A stretch of 7,926 nt of DNA from Candidatus Aminicenantota bacterium (GTDB lineage Bacteria; Acidobacteriota; Aminicenantia; Aminicenantales; Aminicenantaceae), in contig JAUWYH010000062.1 in the NCBI GenBank assembly GCA_030615975.1, forward strand, positions 1 to 7,926, read 5' to 3'. The position numbers were made by a program, and so were the translations under genes. Below the pieces are notes generated by a model that was not told the origin of the DNA, ran no database searches, and saw nothing but the letters and a program-made list of their open reading frames with translations. Position 1 is the first letter of the stretch; each line of letters starts with the position of its first letter. This document shows positions 6,662 through 7,926 of the stretch, piece after piece.

Positions 6662-7390
6662 TTATCTTGGATGACCGACAGCACTCAGGTAGAGAATACT
6701 TTCTTTCTCTCCATCTATATCCAGAAGCGAATTAACTTCATCATCATAAAGCGCCGCAATTTGACAGGCACCTAAACCTAAAGATACTGCTGCCAGAGCA
6801 AGATTATGAGCTATATGGCCTGCGTCCATATAGATGTACCTGTACGCTCTCTGGTTGTATTTCCATTTTGATCTCTCAAATATAGCTGTCCAGGCAAAAA
6901 CCACATTTGCTTCAAAAGCCATTTCCTGGTCAAGAGCAGCGCTTGAGATAGGTTCTCGGAAATCCCCTTGTCTGAGTTGCTCAAGCTCATGATTCTTGAC
7001 AGCGTAATGATAAATTCCAGGTTGAATTTCCTCGACTTTATGGATAATAAGATAGGTTTCTACAGGATAGAGAGCTCCCGCTGAAGGTGCGGATCTCAGT
7101 TCATAGCCCATGTGTTCTTTAGTGATGCCTTGGGAGGCCCAGAGAAGCTGGGAGAGATGGGTTTTCTTCAATGGTTTTTCTTTGAAATCCCTGATGCTTC
7201 GGCGTCGAGTAATAACCTTCCAGAGAGGCATGCCTCCTTCTTTATCGGGAGTATCTAATTTTATTCTAGGAGCAGAAGCATAGCGTTTATAGACTTCTGG
7301 TTTGGTTTGCCAGAAAAGAGAGCCTCCAGGCAGTTTTCCTCTAAAATATTTTGTTTCTTTTTGGAAAAGATCTCCTATCCCTTTTTTCAT
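6662..7390 (-). CDS. SagB-type nitroreductase-family FMN oxidoreductase
   Basis: Flavoprotein of the nitroreductase fold, closest in pattern to the SagB/ThcOx dehydrogenases. Those that act in peptide natural-product synthesis oxidise azolines to azoles; many free-standing members have no known substrate. Over 242 residues, the features are FMN-phosphate-binding RRRSIRDF (62-69), WASQGIT (84-90), RSAPSAGALYPVETYL (99-114), GIYHY (125-129), the helix RYIYMDAGHIAHNLALAA (184-201) and GLGACQIAALYDDEVNSLL (205-223), ending YLSAVGHP. The N-terminal 55 residues ahead of the fold include PRIKLDTPDK, a common lead-in for this group. The family appears complete. The ATG at 7388-7390 follows AAAGG by about 8 bases. 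It lies 29 bp behind the TPR gene, probably one transcript. No YcaO cyclodehydratase or precursor peptide is visible nearby, so an azole-forming role is not supported here. Confidence 0.88.
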   Translation of the reverse strand: MKKGIGDLFQKETKYFRGKLPGGSLFWQTKPEVYKRYASAPRIKLDTPDKEGGMPLWKVITRRRSIRDFKEKPLKKTHLSQLLWASQGITKEHMGYELRSAPSAGALYPVETYLIIHKVEEIQPGIYHYAVKNHELEQLRQGDFREPISSAALDQEMAFEANVVFAWTAIFERSKWKYNQRAYRYIYMDAGHIAHNLALAAVSLGLGACQIAALYDDEVNSLLDIDGEKESILYLSAVGHPR

Positions 7391-7419
7391 TTTCTTGCCT
7401 TTCTTTTAAGATAGGGCTG

Positions 7420-7926
7420 TTATTTTTGCTTTTCTTTTTTAAGTTTTTCGAGTTTTTCTCTGGCTTCTTTATATTTGGGGTTGATTGTTAATGCTTTTTT
7501 ATAGTAGTCAATAGCTTTTTCTTTTTGCCCAGATTGAAGGTACATGTCGGCCATAATTTTATGAAGCCTTGCATTCTTGGGAAAAAGTTCTGTCGTTATT
7601 TCTGCAAGAGCGAAAAGTCCCTTCATCTTTTTTGCAGTTGAGAGCCTTTTTGCAAGATTGTAGAACTCATTTAGGCTAACACTGGAATGCTCTGGATTCA
7701 TAGCGTAAGCTTTTCTGAAGAGGCTTCGAGCTGATTTTGCGTTTCCTGTCCAGAGATAGGCTCCAGCAAGGCTACTTAAAGGAGCAGGAGAATGGGGATA
7801 GAGACCGACGTTTAAATTGAGGATTTTAAAGGATTTTTCGAGTTCATCTTTCTCTAAGAAATATTGGGCTACTCTGGCCATATTCCTGCTGAAATCTGGA
7901 TAGACTTCTGCACCAGAGAAGGTCTG
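7420..7926 (-). CDS. TPR-repeat protein, C-terminal part (N-terminus beyond the window)
   Basis: The frame is open to the right edge: 15 codons precede the first ATG (7879-7881) without a stop, and the residues there (VYPDFSRN) read like protein. I therefore take it as a 3' fragment of 168 visible residues rather than a gene starting at that ATG. It carries degenerate tetratricopeptide repeats at about residues 14-46, 47-80 and 117-150. The last is the clearest, with A-x-x-Y-L-x-x-G-x-x-x-x-A-I-x-Y-Y-x-x-A-L and an asparagine-proline end. A Lys/Glu-rich tail closes it. TPRs form helical scaffolds for protein contacts. Here they may be the tail of a larger enzyme or secreted or periplasmic protein, whose catalytic part cannot be seen. 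It is followed by the nitroreductase gene 29 bp downstream, likely co-transcribed. Confidence 0.8.
   Translation of the reverse strand, partial: QTFSGAEVYPDFSRNMARVAQYFLEKDELEKSFKILNLNVGLYPHSPAPLSSLAGAYLWTGNAKSARSLFRKAYAMNPEHSSVSLNEFYNLAKRLSTAKKMKGLFALAEITTELFPKNARLHKIMADMYLQSGQKEKAIDYYKKALTINPKYKEAREKLEKLKKEKQK

Noticed and set aside
1..7926. CRISPR array, tRNA or rRNA, phage, toxin-antitoxin or defence system
   Set aside because: No repeat-spacer pattern, RNA gene signature or matching protein was seen; all long frames are accounted for by housekeeping or metabolic genes.

Overview
The window is AT-rich DNA from a bacterium, densely packed with ordinary chromosomal genes. A cytochrome b with a PEWY motif and small bitopic membrane proteins point to a respiring bacterium, probably Gram-negative. 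Beside these are a formyl-THF ligase, a thiolase and a 3-hydroxyacyl-CoA dehydrogenase, as in many anaerobic or facultative heterotrophs. From memory of protein style only, I would guess an Acidobacteriota/Aminicenantes-like or deltaproteobacterial-type lineage; nothing here proves that.

Layout. On the + strand, positions 1-391 hold the C-terminal part of a cytochrome b (or a separate subunit IV). It overlaps a ~100-residue membrane protein with a CcmD-like C-terminus (391-690). A RadC-family JAMM protein follows (736-1488), then fhs, formate-tetrahydrofolate ligase (1548-3221). The 154-bp gap after fhs holds an imperfect palindrome that looks like a REP/MITE-type intergenic repeat, followed by a possible promoter. 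Next comes a tight run of acetyl-CoA acetyltransferase (3376-4566), 3-hydroxybutyryl-CoA dehydrogenase (4580-5431) and recA (5471-6505). On the - strand, converging on recA, a TPR protein runs in from the right edge (7420-7926, N-terminus outside the window) and is followed by a SagB-type nitroreductase (6662-7390).

How the genes work together. The thiolase and dehydrogenase catalyse adjacent steps linking acetyl-CoA, acetoacetyl-CoA and 3-hydroxybutyryl-CoA, in butyrate-type metabolism or beta-oxidation. Fhs feeds formate into the folate one-carbon pool. The cytochrome b fragment belongs to a quinol-oxidising bc-type complex. recA lies only 39 bp behind the dehydrogenase gene with no visible SOS operator, so it may be read from the metabolic operon.

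I see no CRISPR array, defence island, toxin-antitoxin pair, phage gene, tRNA or rRNA. I find no convincing new multi-gene system. The points most worth a second look are the palindromic repeat after fhs, the substitutions in the RecA L2 loop and nucleotide site, the recA operon context, the small CcmD-like protein beside cytochrome b, and a possible decayed coding segment between recA and the nitroreductase.
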